In this document: one piece after another, positions 25,901 to 34,907 of the stretch
Numbering within the stretch: the first letter of the stretch is position 1
How the letters are laid out: each line of letters opens with the position of its first letter
NCBI GenBank assembly: GCA_025267735.1
Contig: CM046294.1
Span: 32,457,222-32,521,221, forward strand
Direction: 5' to 3'
Source: Mactra quadrangularis
Taxonomy: Eukaryota > Mollusca > Bivalvia > Venerida > Mactridae
DNA: 64,000 nucleotides
Translations under genes and position numbers: made by a program
Notes under the pieces: generated by a model
Told to the model about the DNA's origin: nothing
The model's input: only the letters and a program-made list of their open reading frames with translations
Databases searched by the model: none

Positions 25901-28900
25901 TTGAAGCAGGTAATCCTCGCAATAACCATATACAACTAGGTGGAGTGAAGCAATGGCAGGTTAATTTCTTACTCAATGAGTGCTTATTAGGTCAATACAC
26001 TTACCCAATCTTCATAAACAGATGTCCTATAGACCATAGTCATCTAGATGAAGCATTATTAATAGCATCTTGATTTTGTAATTTCACATTTTTAACAGAG
26101 GCTTATGAGCTTATTTGATGGTGGTGTTATTCACATGCTGTGATTGGACAACTCTTTTGTATCATGTAGATCAAGTCAACAAGTTACTGAATGTATTGAT
26201 TGTGTTTTGAATATTATAAAGACAAAAGGTCATCTGAACATGACCCTCATAACGAAACAGCCAGATCTAAATTAGCGAGTGGTGAGTGGAGAATTCTAGA
26301 TTAAGTTTCAATCAGATTGTACACTTACCATTCCCAGAGTAGTTATGCCAGTCTGTACTTTCTCTGTTTTATGTAAACCTTTTAACATTTCTAACAGTTC
26401 AGGTCCAGAGTAGACATAAGATGTATTACATATCTCTGTATTTACTGTAGATTTACTGACACTGACACCTGTACAAGTCTGACCATCTGTTGAACCTGAT
26501 GGTCTAGAGTCTGTGGAAGGTTGAGTGTCTGTTATATCACAGCAATCTTTGTTATCAACATTAGAACCATCATTTGTCTCACTAACTCTGTTACCATCCG
26601 TATTAATATCAACATCCATGTCCACACTGTTTTCCGTCAGATCAGTACTTTCAGTACTTTGATTCTGTCCTTTATTATCTCCCTTTGTTTCAAAACCAAC
26701 ATCTTTATTATCAGATTCTTTCATTTGTTTATCATTAACTAGTTTGTCAATATCTTTATTATCTGTTCTAGTATCAAGATTATCAGCTTCATTTAATTCT
26801 AAATTTTTCATTTCAACATTTTCATCATCATCATCATCATCACCATCACTTTCATCATCAGAATCATCACCATCACTTTCATCATCAGAATCATCATCAT
26901 TACCATCTGACTTCTGTTCCATAGTATCATCTTTATCTTCAGCCTCTTGTCTAGCTGTTTCATTCACAGCAGACCAAAATGCAATTCTAATTCCTTTCTC
27001 AGTGAAGTAATTAGCCCAGGTATCTCTGGAAACATGCAAAAGAATTTAATCCATGAAATATTCAATTGACCAAAAATAGAGTTCTGCTTCTGGAAGCAAA
27101 AAAGTAGAATTGGTACATAGGTAATTTCTTTTTAATTAATATTTTGTCAATTGTTCAGTGATATAACAGGTCGAGGGTTGCCCGCAAGACTGTAGTAAGT
27201 GCATTGCGTTAAAGAGCTAGTTACTACAGTCTTGAGGGCAACCCTCAAGGTATATCAGTTTCAGTGAGAGTTCCCTTTAAACCAGTACTGTAGTTTTGAA
27301 AATCATTTCCATCTTAATAACGTTTCTTTTTAACAAGTTTCTACCATAAAATGTCCACAGCGTAAAACCTTACATATATAAATTGATTTTAACAAATTTC
27401 TATTTTTAATATTACTATTTAAAACAAAACAGACAATAGCTGTCAATGTTTAGAATTTAAATAAACAAACCTTTGCTGTTGAGTTAAGAAATCAGCTTTA
27501 TTTATTAATACCATACAAAGTTTTTTAGGGTCCACCTCGTGTACATAGGCTTCTAAATCAGGACAATAAAATAACAATGGATTCCTAGCATCAACTATCT
27601 GTACTATAATATCACTGAAAATATAAACAAATTCATGTTTTGTAATATGCATATGAGTATTCATTAGAATAAATAATCTGCTCATGAATATGCATTACAA
27701 TAAATAATCTGCTCATAAATATGCATTACAATAAATAATCTGCTTATGAATAATCATTAAAAAATAATCTGTTTAGAAATATTCATTAAAATTAAGAATC
27801 TGCATATGAAAAAACTTATGAATAAATTATCTACTCATGATTCATTAAATATTATATGTACTTAAGGACAGAAACAATTTGGTTCATCAAAAATCGATTG
27901 CACGGGGTGCTGACTCATTTCCGGAACCCATGATTTTCAATTCATTATAAACCTTAAAACATGTCTGTAATTTTACAAAGATAGAAACCGAGATCCACCT
28001 AATAAACAAAACAAGCAGACAGTGAGACTGTGTTATGCTTTGATACATTTCTCAAAAGTCTATATTATGATTCTAAGTTATAAATTTTGGAACTTTTGTT
28101 GAAAAATAAAACATAAACCAGTGTTTTCTCCAGGGTCAAAATTTTGGGGGTCACACAAGACCCCCATGTTAAAAAATTGGGAGTCAAATGGAAATATTAG
28201 GGGGTCAGCACTTATCCGTTCCGCGGGTCAGATGATTGCTACCCTTAAATGACGGCAATTTTAGGAGTGCGTCACGGAAGACCCGCTAGTCGTCTTTCAG
28301 TGCGTCAAAGCTGACTAAAAGTGCGCCAAAAACGCACTCAGGAGAAAACACTGCATATACAGAAAAACAGACTTTGTTTACCTTCTTTCAATAACTCTCC
28401 AGAGTTGTCTCCAGAAATCAAGATTCTTTTCATAAGGTGTCATAACTATCCTGTCATCTTCTTGAATACTGTACATTAATAATAATATCTAGTTGACAAA
28501 GGTGTACACATAGCAATATTACAACATACAAACAACATATTTTATCACAGCATATATAAATTTGCAATGACCAGCAAACCAACACAAGGGCGAGCACTAA
28601 AAGGGCAAGCCCTTACTTCCATTGTGGTCTCAGAAATAATTATATATTAAACTCTAACTTACTTGGAACACAATAGATAGAAAAACTATAAACTGAATAT
28701 AATGCAATAAAAAACAATAAACAAGTAAAAGAAATAAGTATAAATAAGGGTGGTCTCCGGTCTGATTACAACCCAATCTAAATTTCTGTGCTTGCCTAAT
28801 AGCTAATTTAAGATCTGGCTATTTCATTATGAGGGTTCAGGTGACCTTTTCCCATTATAATATTCATGATGCAATCATTATGTTTAGTAACTAGTTTACA

Positions 28901-31900
28901 TTGTCTATGTCAGACAATTTGAAAAAAGCTGTCCAATCACAGCCCATAAATAACACCGCAGTCAACTAAGCTCACAAACCTCGATCTAAGTTTAATAACA
29001 AAATCAAGTTTTTTTATAGCATTTCGTCGAGATGACAGCTATGCATTGATTGGTTGACAAAAAATTCATCTACACATGACTCTCGAAGCAACCTCGAAGC
29101 TTCAGAACTAATATTTATAGTGAGCATTAAAGAATATAGAGGATATTCGTCAACTTTGGTGCAAGATCGATTTTTATTTCACCGAGTGAGCTCAGAAAAC
29201 ATAGTTTCACGAGTGGCATAGCCACGAGTGAAAATGTCATTTTCTGAGTTCACAAGTTGAAATTAAAAAGATCCTACACCAAAGTTGACGAATATTCTGT
29301 TTCTTTCATGCTTAGTTTTGTGTTTTATTTGATGAATTTTACACAAATTATAACGTGACGTCATTTCTACTCCAAGATGACGTCATTTATCTTCTAATAT
29401 GACGTCCTGAAATTTATATTTTCATCGTTTATTTTCATCGAATAACGCGACGTTTCACCGTAAAGCATGAAAGAAAATTTGTACATTACCTAGCAAGTGT
29501 CCGTCTCCAGTCTAAGAATGCTGTCTTTTCATTCTGATCTAGCTCTGATGCTGACATTCCTGTATGCCATGGTGGTCTGTAAACATTAGTAAAACAAACT
29601 ATTTTGATTACAACCAAAACAAAACTTAATTAAAACACATTTCAACATTTACAAGTTGATATACATAGACATTAACAATTATAAAATTGTTCAGATAATT
29701 ATAAATCAAGCTATTGTCCAATACTGGCTCCATTTCTACTGCATTCAAGTTTTGAAACTGTTTGACTTTTGTCAAGGCTTTTTTCTTTATACTACAGTGG
29801 CGGTTTACAGGCGCCTTCCCTATATGAAATTTCTATGAATTTATGCAGTTTTCACCAAATTTGGAGGTAACCTTGATTTTTCATTCCCCTGTCTATGAAG
29901 TTACTATAAAATTTCCCCCACTGTTCCATATAAAGTATGACTCCAGGCCACTCCTAAGTATGCCCTTGGTCTACCATTTTGGGCCACCTACCAGAAAACA
30001 AGAGCTGTCAGAGGAGACAGCATGCTCGACTTAGTAAGTGTTTGTCACAGGAGATGTGGTTGATGATAAGGAACATACATATTTTAAAATTTGAAAATAT
30101 AACATTAACAAATTCAAAGAAAAAAAAAAGAAATAAATAGAAAACTATAAGTTCAAGGGGATAACTCTGAAAAAATGTATAAGGAGTTATGAATCTTGTC
30201 ACATGAGATGTGGTTGATAATAAGGAACATATATCTAAAGTTTGAAGTCAATACCTGAAGAAATAAAACAGTTGCAGTAAAAACAAACATTTTTAAAAGA
30301 AAACTCTAATTTCAAGGGGAGATAATTCTGAAAAAAATACATTTGGAGTTATGAACCTTGTCACATGAGATGTGGTTGATAATAAGGAACATATATTTAA
30401 AGTCAATACCTAAAGAAATAAAACAGTTGCAGTAAAAACAAATATTTATTAAAGAAAACTATAAGTTCAAGGGGGATAACTTTGAAAATAATGTATATGG
30501 AGTAATGAACCTTGTCACATGAGATGTGGTTGATAATAAGGAACATATATTTAAAGTTTGAAATCAATACCTAAAGAAATAAAACAGTTGCAGTAAAAAC
30601 AAACATTTTTTAAAGAAAACTCTAAGTTCAAGGGGAGATAATTCTGAAAAAAATGCATTCGGAGTTATGGACTATGTCACATGAGATGTGGTTGATAGAA
30701 AGGAACATATATTTAAAGTTTGAAGTTAATATCATAAGAAATAACAAAGATACAGAAGAAAGTATTTTACTGCACAAAAACTTTAATCTGTGCACAAAAA
30801 CTTCAATCAGTTCAAGGGGAGATAATTCTTGAAAAAATGTGTTTGGAGTTATGGACCTTGTCACATGAGATGTGGTTGATAGTAAGGAACATATATTTAA
30901 AGTTTGAAGATAATATCTTAAGAAATAACAAAGATATAGAAGAAAGTATTTTACTGCACAAAAACTTTAATCAGAAGTGTGGACGCGGACGCGGACGCCG
31001 GGGCGAGTAGGAGAGCTCTACATTACTTCGTAAAGTCGAGCTAAAAAACAGTCAGCATTTATTATAATTTTTGACAAAAACAAATTATAGTCACAAGAAA
31101 ATCTAAATCAGTGACAGGGCCGGCGAAATCAAACGCCCGTATTGTCCGTGTTGTCCCAAGGCAAGTACGGACAAGTGGATTTTTCAATAATTTTATTCTA
31201 TAATGTTCATACGGACAAGTAACTTTACCAATTGCCAAGAACAGAGAAGTAAATAATCTTAAGATTTCTCCAGCCCTGAGTGATTTTCTTGAACTCAAGC
31301 CAGCAAGTGTCTGAGAAAGCTTTGTACATTTAGACAAAGCCTAAATACCTTCTAGGAATCCTCAGCAGTTGTTCATGCTGTTTGTGAAGTCCTTTAATAG
31401 TTCTTATTTCATCAGCTTTAGGTAATGATCCAGTATCGTTAGAAACAAATTTTACATTCTGTTTTTCTGAAAGTGGATTAAACAAAAATGTGATTGAAGA
31501 AACATGTTATTTTTATATACTGGATTTAACACCTGTGTCAACAAAATTTAAGTTAATATCTTTGTCCAGTGAACCTAACCTAGCTTTCCTGGACACTTGT
31601 CTATGTCCAGAACTCACCTACTCTTCTACAAGTCCGGGAACTTCTCCATATATCTTATTAATGGAGAAAAATGACAATACATGTATTGACAAAGGGTATG
31701 TCATGGAAGGGTATAAACTCCCCAGGTGGGACATTGAACCCATACACTCTTTGGGACACAACATTCGAAATCCAGGTGCACAACAAATTGCGCAACAGAC
31801 TAAAGTTCAGGAAATATACGAAATCAATTTGTTTGATTTCATATAACCATTTTGCAATCCCTTAAATAATTTAGTATTTAATAAGTATACAAGTATTGTA

Positions 31901-34260
31901 TGAAGTATACAAGTATTGTATGAAGTATGCAAGTATTGTATGTATGAATTATGCAAGTATTGTATAAAGTATGCAAGTATTGTATGAAGTATGCAGGTAT
32001 TGTATGAAGTATGCAGGTATTGCATGAAGTATGCAGGTATTGTATGAAGTATGCAGGTATTGCATGAAGTATGCATGTATTGTATGAAGTATGCAGGTAT
32101 TGCATGAAGTATACATGTATTGTATGAAGTATGCAGGTATTGTATGAAGTATACATGTATTGTATGAAGTATACAAGTATTGTATGAAGTATACATGTAT
32201 TGTATGAAGTATATAAGTATTGTATGAAGTATACATGTATTGTATGAAGTATACATGTATTGTATGAAGTATACAAGTATTGTATGAAGTATACAAGTAT
32301 TGTATGAAGTATACAAGTATTGTATGAGGTATACATGTATTGAGTGACTGTGGAGTAGAAATCATACACTATTTGCATGCCGTTGATTTGTTTACCAGTT
32401 TACACAAATAAATTTCTGTATAACATGCCTGTTTAGTTTTTATGGTGTTTCAGACCTTTCTTAAATTCAGCCAGGATTAAACACATGCATTCATCATAAA
32501 TTGCCAACATTCAAACTTTATACAGCTGGTGATGGGAGAATGAACATATAATTACTTGTCTGTGGACAAGTATTAACTTTACAGACTCAGTAGATACATT
32601 GAGTCAGACTTATTTTAATATAATTTTAGGTTTTAAAGATATAAACAATTCTAACATATTATTTACAACACACCAGCAGTAAATTCAGTCCCAGCTAACT
32701 CTGCTGTGGTAAGAAAATCATCTAAGTTATTCTGCTCAGTGACTGATTGTAGATTTAGTCGGTTCCAATCATAACCATCCTTGAGATCAGCTGTGTGAAG
32801 CTGAAATTAGAAAGATGTTCTAAAAATTGATTTTGAAATTAATATATGGACAAAATTTTGGCCGCTTGATTCATTCTTGAGTTTCTTTGTAAAGTATTTG
32901 TTATCAAAAGAGGACTAACAAATTATTCAGAAAAAAACTTGAAAGAGGAAAATATTTTTTCAATTGTCAGTTCTATTTAGCAACATTTCAGTTTGAATTA
33001 TTTTTTTATATCACTTCTTTTGTTCCATACTATAGGCCAGTTATCAAGTTTAAGGAACCATGAATTCCAGTACATATCACCTGGAGCGTGCTCGATTCGA
33101 AATTCGAAAACTGTTACAACTGGGAGAACTCCTATCGAGTGTGTTAGAACTGTGTTCTGACAGCGTTCAAACCATTCCATCGAAACAGGTGGTGTGAGCG
33201 AAATCGGTCACAGTTTATTCATACCCAAGATGGGCGACATCACTGCAAACAAATGTGTTTGGTGTTTTAAAAGCAAATGTTGTTAAAATTATACTTTTGC
33301 CTGATTGTTTACAATGACAATTCAACTATTTGCTATAAATAAAGTAAGAAGCCAGTATATTTGCTACGGATATTGCCTTTTGATTCAGTTCAGACATCCA
33401 ATTTCACTAGTTTGCGAATTCTGTGGAAGAGTGGGAATTTGATTCTGGCACAGTTCTGACAGCCCAATCAAGCATGCCCCTAGCCTGGATTACCTGCCCA
33501 ATACCACTATCTTTATTGGGCCAGGCAAACAGGAATCATGGCAGCCTCCTCAGTTATTATATGTTTTTATTACGTATTCTTAATCTTGCATAATCATTTG
33601 CTGACGATAGTAACTTTAGTAGGAGTTCGGTACTATATAGGACATTCGATTTCAATTTTTCAGATTACACGTATATTAAGCCGACGATTAACAAAAACAT
33701 GTCTCAAGTGAACACAATTCGGATGTGGATTAGTCTCATTAGAATTTCGGATACTTTATTTTGCATCAATTAATGTAACCGAACAACTAAAAAAGGTATC
33801 CACTGCATTTCTTGTACAATGATCCTTTGATTTAAGCCTGTGTAGTAAGAAATGCTCATTAAAAAACATAATTATCCAATATCTAATTTATTACATAGGG
33901 AGGCCATAATCATGCTTTGCCTGATGTACTTTTACCTGCCAAAGTATGACTGGGAACCAGACAAGCACGCCCCTTGAGTCTAGCTGGAAGTGGTTCAAGT
34001 AAAGTCTTTTTTTGCTTCCAAAAAGTAAAATAAAAAATGGTCTAACTCATCAAAATGTTCAAAAACAAACAAACAATGTGATGCTGGTAATTAATTCAGA
34101 TGAAAACTTTTAACTTAAGTAAAGATGTATTTGCATAGGTACAAGGTATTAGATTTAGAATACTCACAAAATTGTCCGCTCCAACGGTTCTTTCTTTTTT
34201 CCCAAACCTGTCTCTGATTATTGATTTACCAAGTGACGATGTCTGTTTCTTCTTGCCCAT
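16776..34260 (-). CDS. LSG1: LSG1, large-subunit GTPase 1 (60S ribosome maturation), complete, 13 exons
   Basis: On the minus strand the exons are 34260-34168, 32800-32674, 31466-31349, 29576-29490, 28468-28382, 27614-27471, 27025-26329, 24100-23999, 22258-22115, 20873-20750, 19018-18939, 17383-17210 and 16949-16776 (with stop). They total 2151 nt, or 716 aa, all with GT-AG junctions and matching phases. The GTPase motifs appear in circularly permuted order: G4 NKAD (exon 6), a G5-like SA (exon 7), G1 GYPNVGKSS and a G2 region PGRTKHF (exon 8), then G3 DCPG (exon 9). That order and the flanking sequence identify LSG1, the cytoplasmic GTPase that releases the export adaptor NMD3 from pre-60S subunits. 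The basic N-terminus MGKKKQ and basic C-terminus (KKHNNRKKKEKLRR) fit. An acidic Asp-rich insert lies between G4/G5 and G1. The human protein is about 658 aa; the difference lies plausibly in this insert. Confidence 0.95.
17210..17383 (-). CDS. LSG1: LSG1 exon 12
   Basis: 58 codons starting GKLLFCHPPPGLDEVEFNEF, the conserved G-K-L-x-x-C-x-P-P segment, ending SDFFSK. Phase 0 at both ends. Confidence 0.92.
17404..17545. repeat. Short tandem repeat, about 38-bp unit, ~4 copies
   Basis: Units share AAATTTTATACATTTGTAAT followed by TGAAAAAGTAAAAACAT. It starts within 25 bp of LSG1 exon 12. An ORF across it is incidental. Confidence 0.75.
17577..17897. mobile_element. MITE family 2, copy B
   Basis: Same order and strand as 3213-3562, with the CAGTCCCATAAA left end and TTTATGGGACTG right end. 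It is shorter than copy A near the right end. It lies inside the LSG1 intron between exons 12 and 11. Confidence 0.65.
18939..19018 (-). CDS. LSG1: LSG1 exon 11
   Basis: Encodes (A)MRGYMTSRGLPDGPRSSRYL and LKDYVN, the conserved R-G-x-P-D-x-x-R-S-x-R-x-x-L-K-D-Y block. Donor GTAAGT. Phase 0 out. Confidence 0.93.
19330..19640 (+). mobile_element. tRNA-derived SINE (family 2)
   Basis: Head with A-box-like TGGTTCAGTGGTAGGA and B-box-like GGTTCCAATCC. The body contains TTGAGCAAGAAATTTACCTG and AGGTGTAAATGGGTACCTG. A body fragment of the same family occurs in reverse at about 25910-25985. It lies in the LSG1 intron between exons 11 and 10. The small minus-strand ORF over it is incidental. Confidence 0.65.
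20085..20703 (-). mobile_element. tRNA-derived SINE (family 1), minus strand, split by a TIR element
   Basis: Reading the minus strand, the tRNA-like head (CCCGGATAGCTCAGTTGGTAG) starts at 20703. It is interrupted by 20356-20648, continues with the B box (GGGTTCGATTCC) and the family body, and ends with a C/A-rich 3' end at about 20085. It is the reverse-strand relative of the copies at 5776, 41086 and 56401. Confidence 0.8.
20356..20648. mobile_element. 293-bp TIR element inserted in a SINE, 9-bp target duplication
   Basis: Ends CATTCGGAACT-G/A-CCTCGGCGATC are inverted over about 41 bp with four mismatches. It is flanked by CCACAACCC at 20347-20355 and 20649-20657. Removing the element and one flank leaves the SINE head intact, as in the 5776 copy. 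No ORF. Nine-bp duplications are typical of Mutator-like (MULE) elements; the superfamily call is an inference. Confidence 0.85.
20750..20873 (-). CDS. LSG1: LSG1 exon 10
   Basis: Encodes LCERVPRWLLETTYGINLPR and then PTAHELLHSYG, the conserved helical region after the G domain. Ends with one base of a codon. A SINE carrying a nested element begins only about 50 bp downstream in the intron. Confidence 0.92.
21317..21489 (-). mobile_element. TA-flanked MITE (CAGTAYAACCTCT ends), copy A
   Basis: Ends CAGTATAACCTCT and AGAGGTTGTACTG are inverted, with TA at 21315-21316 and 21490-21491. The same family lies in opposite orientation at 57637-57812. No coding capacity; the ends resemble Tc1/mariner or pogo-type termini. 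Confidence 0.75.
22115..22258 (-). CDS. LSG1: LSG1 exon 9 (G3 motif DCPG)
   Basis: 48 codons, TLFVDRTLMLCDCPGLVFPS onward to IDQMRDYISPTAL. DCPG is the G3 motif that coordinates magnesium. Phase 0 at both ends. Confidence 0.95.
22379..22700. mobile_element. Helentron-like terminus and adjacent sequence
   Basis: Starts AACAAGAG followed at once by a perfect hairpin, GGGCCC-AAA-GGGCCC (22386-22400). The start matches the termini at 29997, 60755 and 6486. The adjacent 22472-22687 minus-strand ORF of 71 codons (see separate entry) may be part of the element. The far end was not found. Confidence 0.5.
22472..22687 (-). pseudogene. Short ORF fragment, unknown protein (possible mobile-element domain)
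   Basis: 71 codons including IPCGYQCTAIALAVILF and LRNWSANVVDEVMMRGHNLY. A Gln-Cys pair before a helix, followed by W and a G/H-x-L-Y motif, recalls cysteine-protease-like domains carried by some mobile elements. I cannot identify the family. It sits in an LSG1 intron next to a Helentron-like terminus and is probably a decayed fragment. Confidence 0.3.
23999..24100 (-). CDS. LSG1: LSG1 exon 8 (G1 P-loop)
   Basis: 34 codons, VGYPNVGKSSTINAILKMKK then VPVSATPGRTKHFQ. GYPNVGKSS is the Walker A/G1 loop and PGRTKHF the G2/switch region with the expected Thr. Phase 0 at both ends. Confidence 0.95.
24105..25215. repeat. 31-bp minisatellite, about 35 units
   Basis: The unit is ATACATGTAGTACATAGAG plus ATAATTATAATA, with alternation of TAGAGA and TAGTGA and a few ACCTGTAATAC variants near 24690-24780. 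There are no unique spacers between units, so it is not a CRISPR array. It begins a few bases after LSG1 exon 8 within the intron. Confidence 0.92.
25470..25873. mobile_element. 404-bp MITE with ~36-bp TIRs and TA flanks
   Basis: The left end AGGCCATGCC... and the complement of the right end (AGGTCATGCC...) both contain GGAATTTTGTTAAGCGTC. TA occurs at 25468-25469 and 25874-25875. No coding capacity. It directly follows the 31-bp minisatellite in the same LSG1 intron. Confidence 0.7.
26015..26325 (+). repeat. Dispersed repeat family 3, copy B
   Basis: Shares with 13450-13870 the CATCTAGATGAA block, an 'AAAAGGTCATCTGAACATGACC' related block and CCAGATCTAAATTAGCGAGT, ending AATCAGATTG. It abuts the 5' splice site of LSG1 exon 7 (exon ends at 26329). 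Confidence 0.5.
26329..27025 (-). CDS. LSG1: LSG1 exon 7 (G5-like region and acidic insert)
   Basis: The largest exon, 232 codons. It begins DTWANYFTEKGIRIAFWSAV (SA of the G5-like motif). A long acidic, S/D/N-rich insert with runs of Asp encoded by an ATC/TCA microsatellite-like tract (plus-strand 26820-26900) follows. It ends YSGPELLEMLKGLHKTEKVQ and TGITTLGM before G1. The insert is probably disordered and variable in length between species. Confidence 0.92.
27159..27257. repeat. Hairpin-forming inverted repeat (~40-bp arms)
   Basis: Left arm 27159-27198 and right arm 27221-27257 share GAGGGTTGCCC and CAAGACTGTAGTAA as inverted copies around a 22-bp loop. Probably a foldback-type MITE in an LSG1 intron; no target duplication was determined. 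Confidence 0.7.
27471..27614 (-). CDS. LSG1: LSG1 exon 6 (G4 motif NKAD)
   Basis: Encodes SDIIVQIVDARNPLLFYCPD, then YVHEVDPKKLCMVLINKADF. VDARNP and NKAD are the first GTPase motifs in permuted order. NKAD supplies guanine specificity. Confidence 0.95.
28119..28353. mobile_element. Candidate MITE with CAGTGTTTTCTCC ends
   Basis: Left end CAGTGTTTTCTCC and right end GGAGAAAACACTG are perfect inverted repeats. Flanks ACATAAAC and CATATACA are not a convincing 8-bp duplication. No ORF. Confidence 0.55.
28382..28468 (-). CDS. LSG1: LSG1 exon 5
   Basis: Encodes IQEDDRIVMTPYEKNLDFWR and QLWRVIER, the conserved T-P-x-E-K-N-x-x-x-W-R-Q-L-W-R-V-x-E-R block before the permuted G domain. Phases 2 in and 2 out. 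Confidence 0.93.
28755..29090 (-). repeat. Dispersed repeat family 3, copy C (reverse)
   Basis: The reverse complement contains the AATTAGC, AGATCTGG/CCAGATCT and GGTCACCTGAACCC blocks of copies 13450 and 26015. It lies in the LSG1 intron between exons 5 and 4. Confidence 0.5.
29142..29297. repeat. Large near-perfect palindrome (~77-bp arms)
   Basis: The left arm starts GATATTCGTCAACTTTGGTG and ends CACGAGTGGC. The right arm from 29221 is its inverted, slightly diverged copy ending GACGAATATTC. Three bases (ATA) separate the arms. It is followed by the CRE cluster at 29356-29407. Probably a foldback element; it sits in an LSG1 intron. Confidence 0.75.
29356..29407. promoter_or_regulatory. 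Cluster of CRE-like sites (TGACGTCA x2 plus TGACGTCC)
   Basis: Perfect palindromic CREB/ATF consensus at 29356-29363 and 29378-29385, and a near match at 29400-29407. The sites are intronic and next to a palindromic repeat, so they may simply belong to that repeat rather than regulate LSG1. Confidence 0.35.
29490..29576 (-). CDS. LSG1: LSG1 exon 4 (PPWHTGMSASELDQNEK)
   Basis: Encodes the conserved RPPW segment followed by EKTAFLDWRRTLA, a strong LSG1 signature. Phases 2 in and 2 out agree with the neighbours. Confidence 0.93.
29997..31046. mobile_element. Pearl/Helentron-like element with ~160-bp core repeats
   Basis: Begins AACAAGAG plus the hairpin GCTGTC-AGAGGA-GACAGC. About six core units are marked by GAGATGTGGTTGAT at 30051, 30205, 30367, 30521, 30682 and 30867 (spacing 154-185). 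It ends with a GGACGCGGACGC stretch and a terminal GTCGAGCTAAAA near 31044, inversely related to GCTCGACTT near the start. This is the architecture of bivalve pearl elements. It lies in an LSG1 intron. Confidence 0.7.
31349..31466 (-). CDS. LSG1: LSG1 exon 3
   Basis: Encodes KQNVKFVSNDTGSLPKADEI and then RTIKGLHKQHEQLLRIPRR, part of the helical N-terminal region ahead of the GTPase fold. Ends in phase 2. Confidence 0.9.
31885..32342. repeat. 20-bp minisatellite, about 22 units
   Basis: Unit GTATTGTATGAAGTATACAA, with variants CATG, CAGG and TGCA. Because 20 is not a multiple of three and the unit is stop-free on the minus strand, all three minus frames stay open and give 138-169-codon artefact ORFs with a 20-residue period. 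It is in the LSG1 intron between exons 3 and 2. Confidence 0.92.
32674..32800 (-). CDS. LSG1: LSG1 exon 2
   Basis: Encodes LHTADLKDGYDWNRLNLQSV and onward to AELAGTEFTA. Acceptor CAG is before 32800 on the minus strand; donor is GTGTGT. Ends with one base of a codon completed by exon 3. Confidence 0.9.
32801..34167 (-). other. LSG1 intron 1
   Basis: About 1.4 kb of non-coding sequence. A short minus-strand ORF (32998-33180) has no recognisable character. No repeat or exon supported. Confidence 0.4.
34168..34260 (-). CDS. LSG1: LSG1 exon 1 (start codon)
   Basis: ATG is the complement of CAT at 34258-34260. Encodes MGKKKQTSSLGKSIIRDRFG and 11 more residues, a basic N-terminus typical of the family. 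Donor GTGAGT follows. Phase 0. The next upstream minus-strand sequence gives no in-frame extension with LSG1 character. Confidence 0.9.
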
Positions 34261-34294
34261 TTCTGCTCCTTCTAATTTCTGAATGTAATGATTT

Positions 34295-34343
34295 CACGTG
34301 TCTTTCGTAATCATCAAAAACAAAACATGGGCGCTGCCATTTT
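34295..34343 (-). promoter_or_regulatory. Likely LSG1 promoter-proximal sites: E-box and YY1-like motif
   Basis: CACGTG at 34295-34300 lies about 35 bp upstream of the LSG1 ATG. On the minus strand AAAATGGCAGC (complement of 34333-34343) matches the YY1 core. Both are common near start sites of ribosome-biogenesis genes (E-boxes via Myc/Max or USF). The transcription start is not known, so the role is inferred. Confidence 0.4.
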
Positions 34344-34907
34344 ACTTGTATAAACTCTAACTTTACCGTACCGAGCCGGGCGTGTCATTTTATCTTTCCA
34401 TTATGGTTTGTCTCCCTTTAAACATTTTCCTTAATGTACAAAATGTAACATATTGCTATTAATCGTAATCACGTTTGCATGATTTGTCTAAATGATTATA
34501 TTCTTCTTCTTGCTCATAACAAATTTTCAAAAATAAAATACATTTTGTTAGATCTATCTCACTGACTTCATTCTTTATATGAAGCTGAGACATATACTAA
34601 GGTGGTATAAGATAAGATAAGATAAATTTTATTTTGAGTCGACAAGACATAGTAAAAGACAACATAACAAAAGATAGATTCTTTATTGACCTCCATTAAG
34701 GAGAGGTATCGTACATACTGAACATATATACAACATATATGACAAAGATAAACATGAAAGAATATATACATATATACATACATATATCAAATTTAACTCA
34801 AGTACAATAAAAATAACATTTTTAATTGTACACTATTACATGTAGAATAATAGAGACCATTGTCAGTACGTTATATACATGTATATATGTACATGTATAT
34901 GATGAAA

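Noticed and set aside
28119..28353. hAT assignment for the CAGTGTTTTCTCC element
   Set aside because: The flanking octamers do not match well enough; kept only as a candidate MITE.
31807..32378. ORFs of 138-169 codons with Y/T/I/L repeats
   Set aside because: Artefacts of the 20-bp minisatellite; period of 20 residues in every frame.
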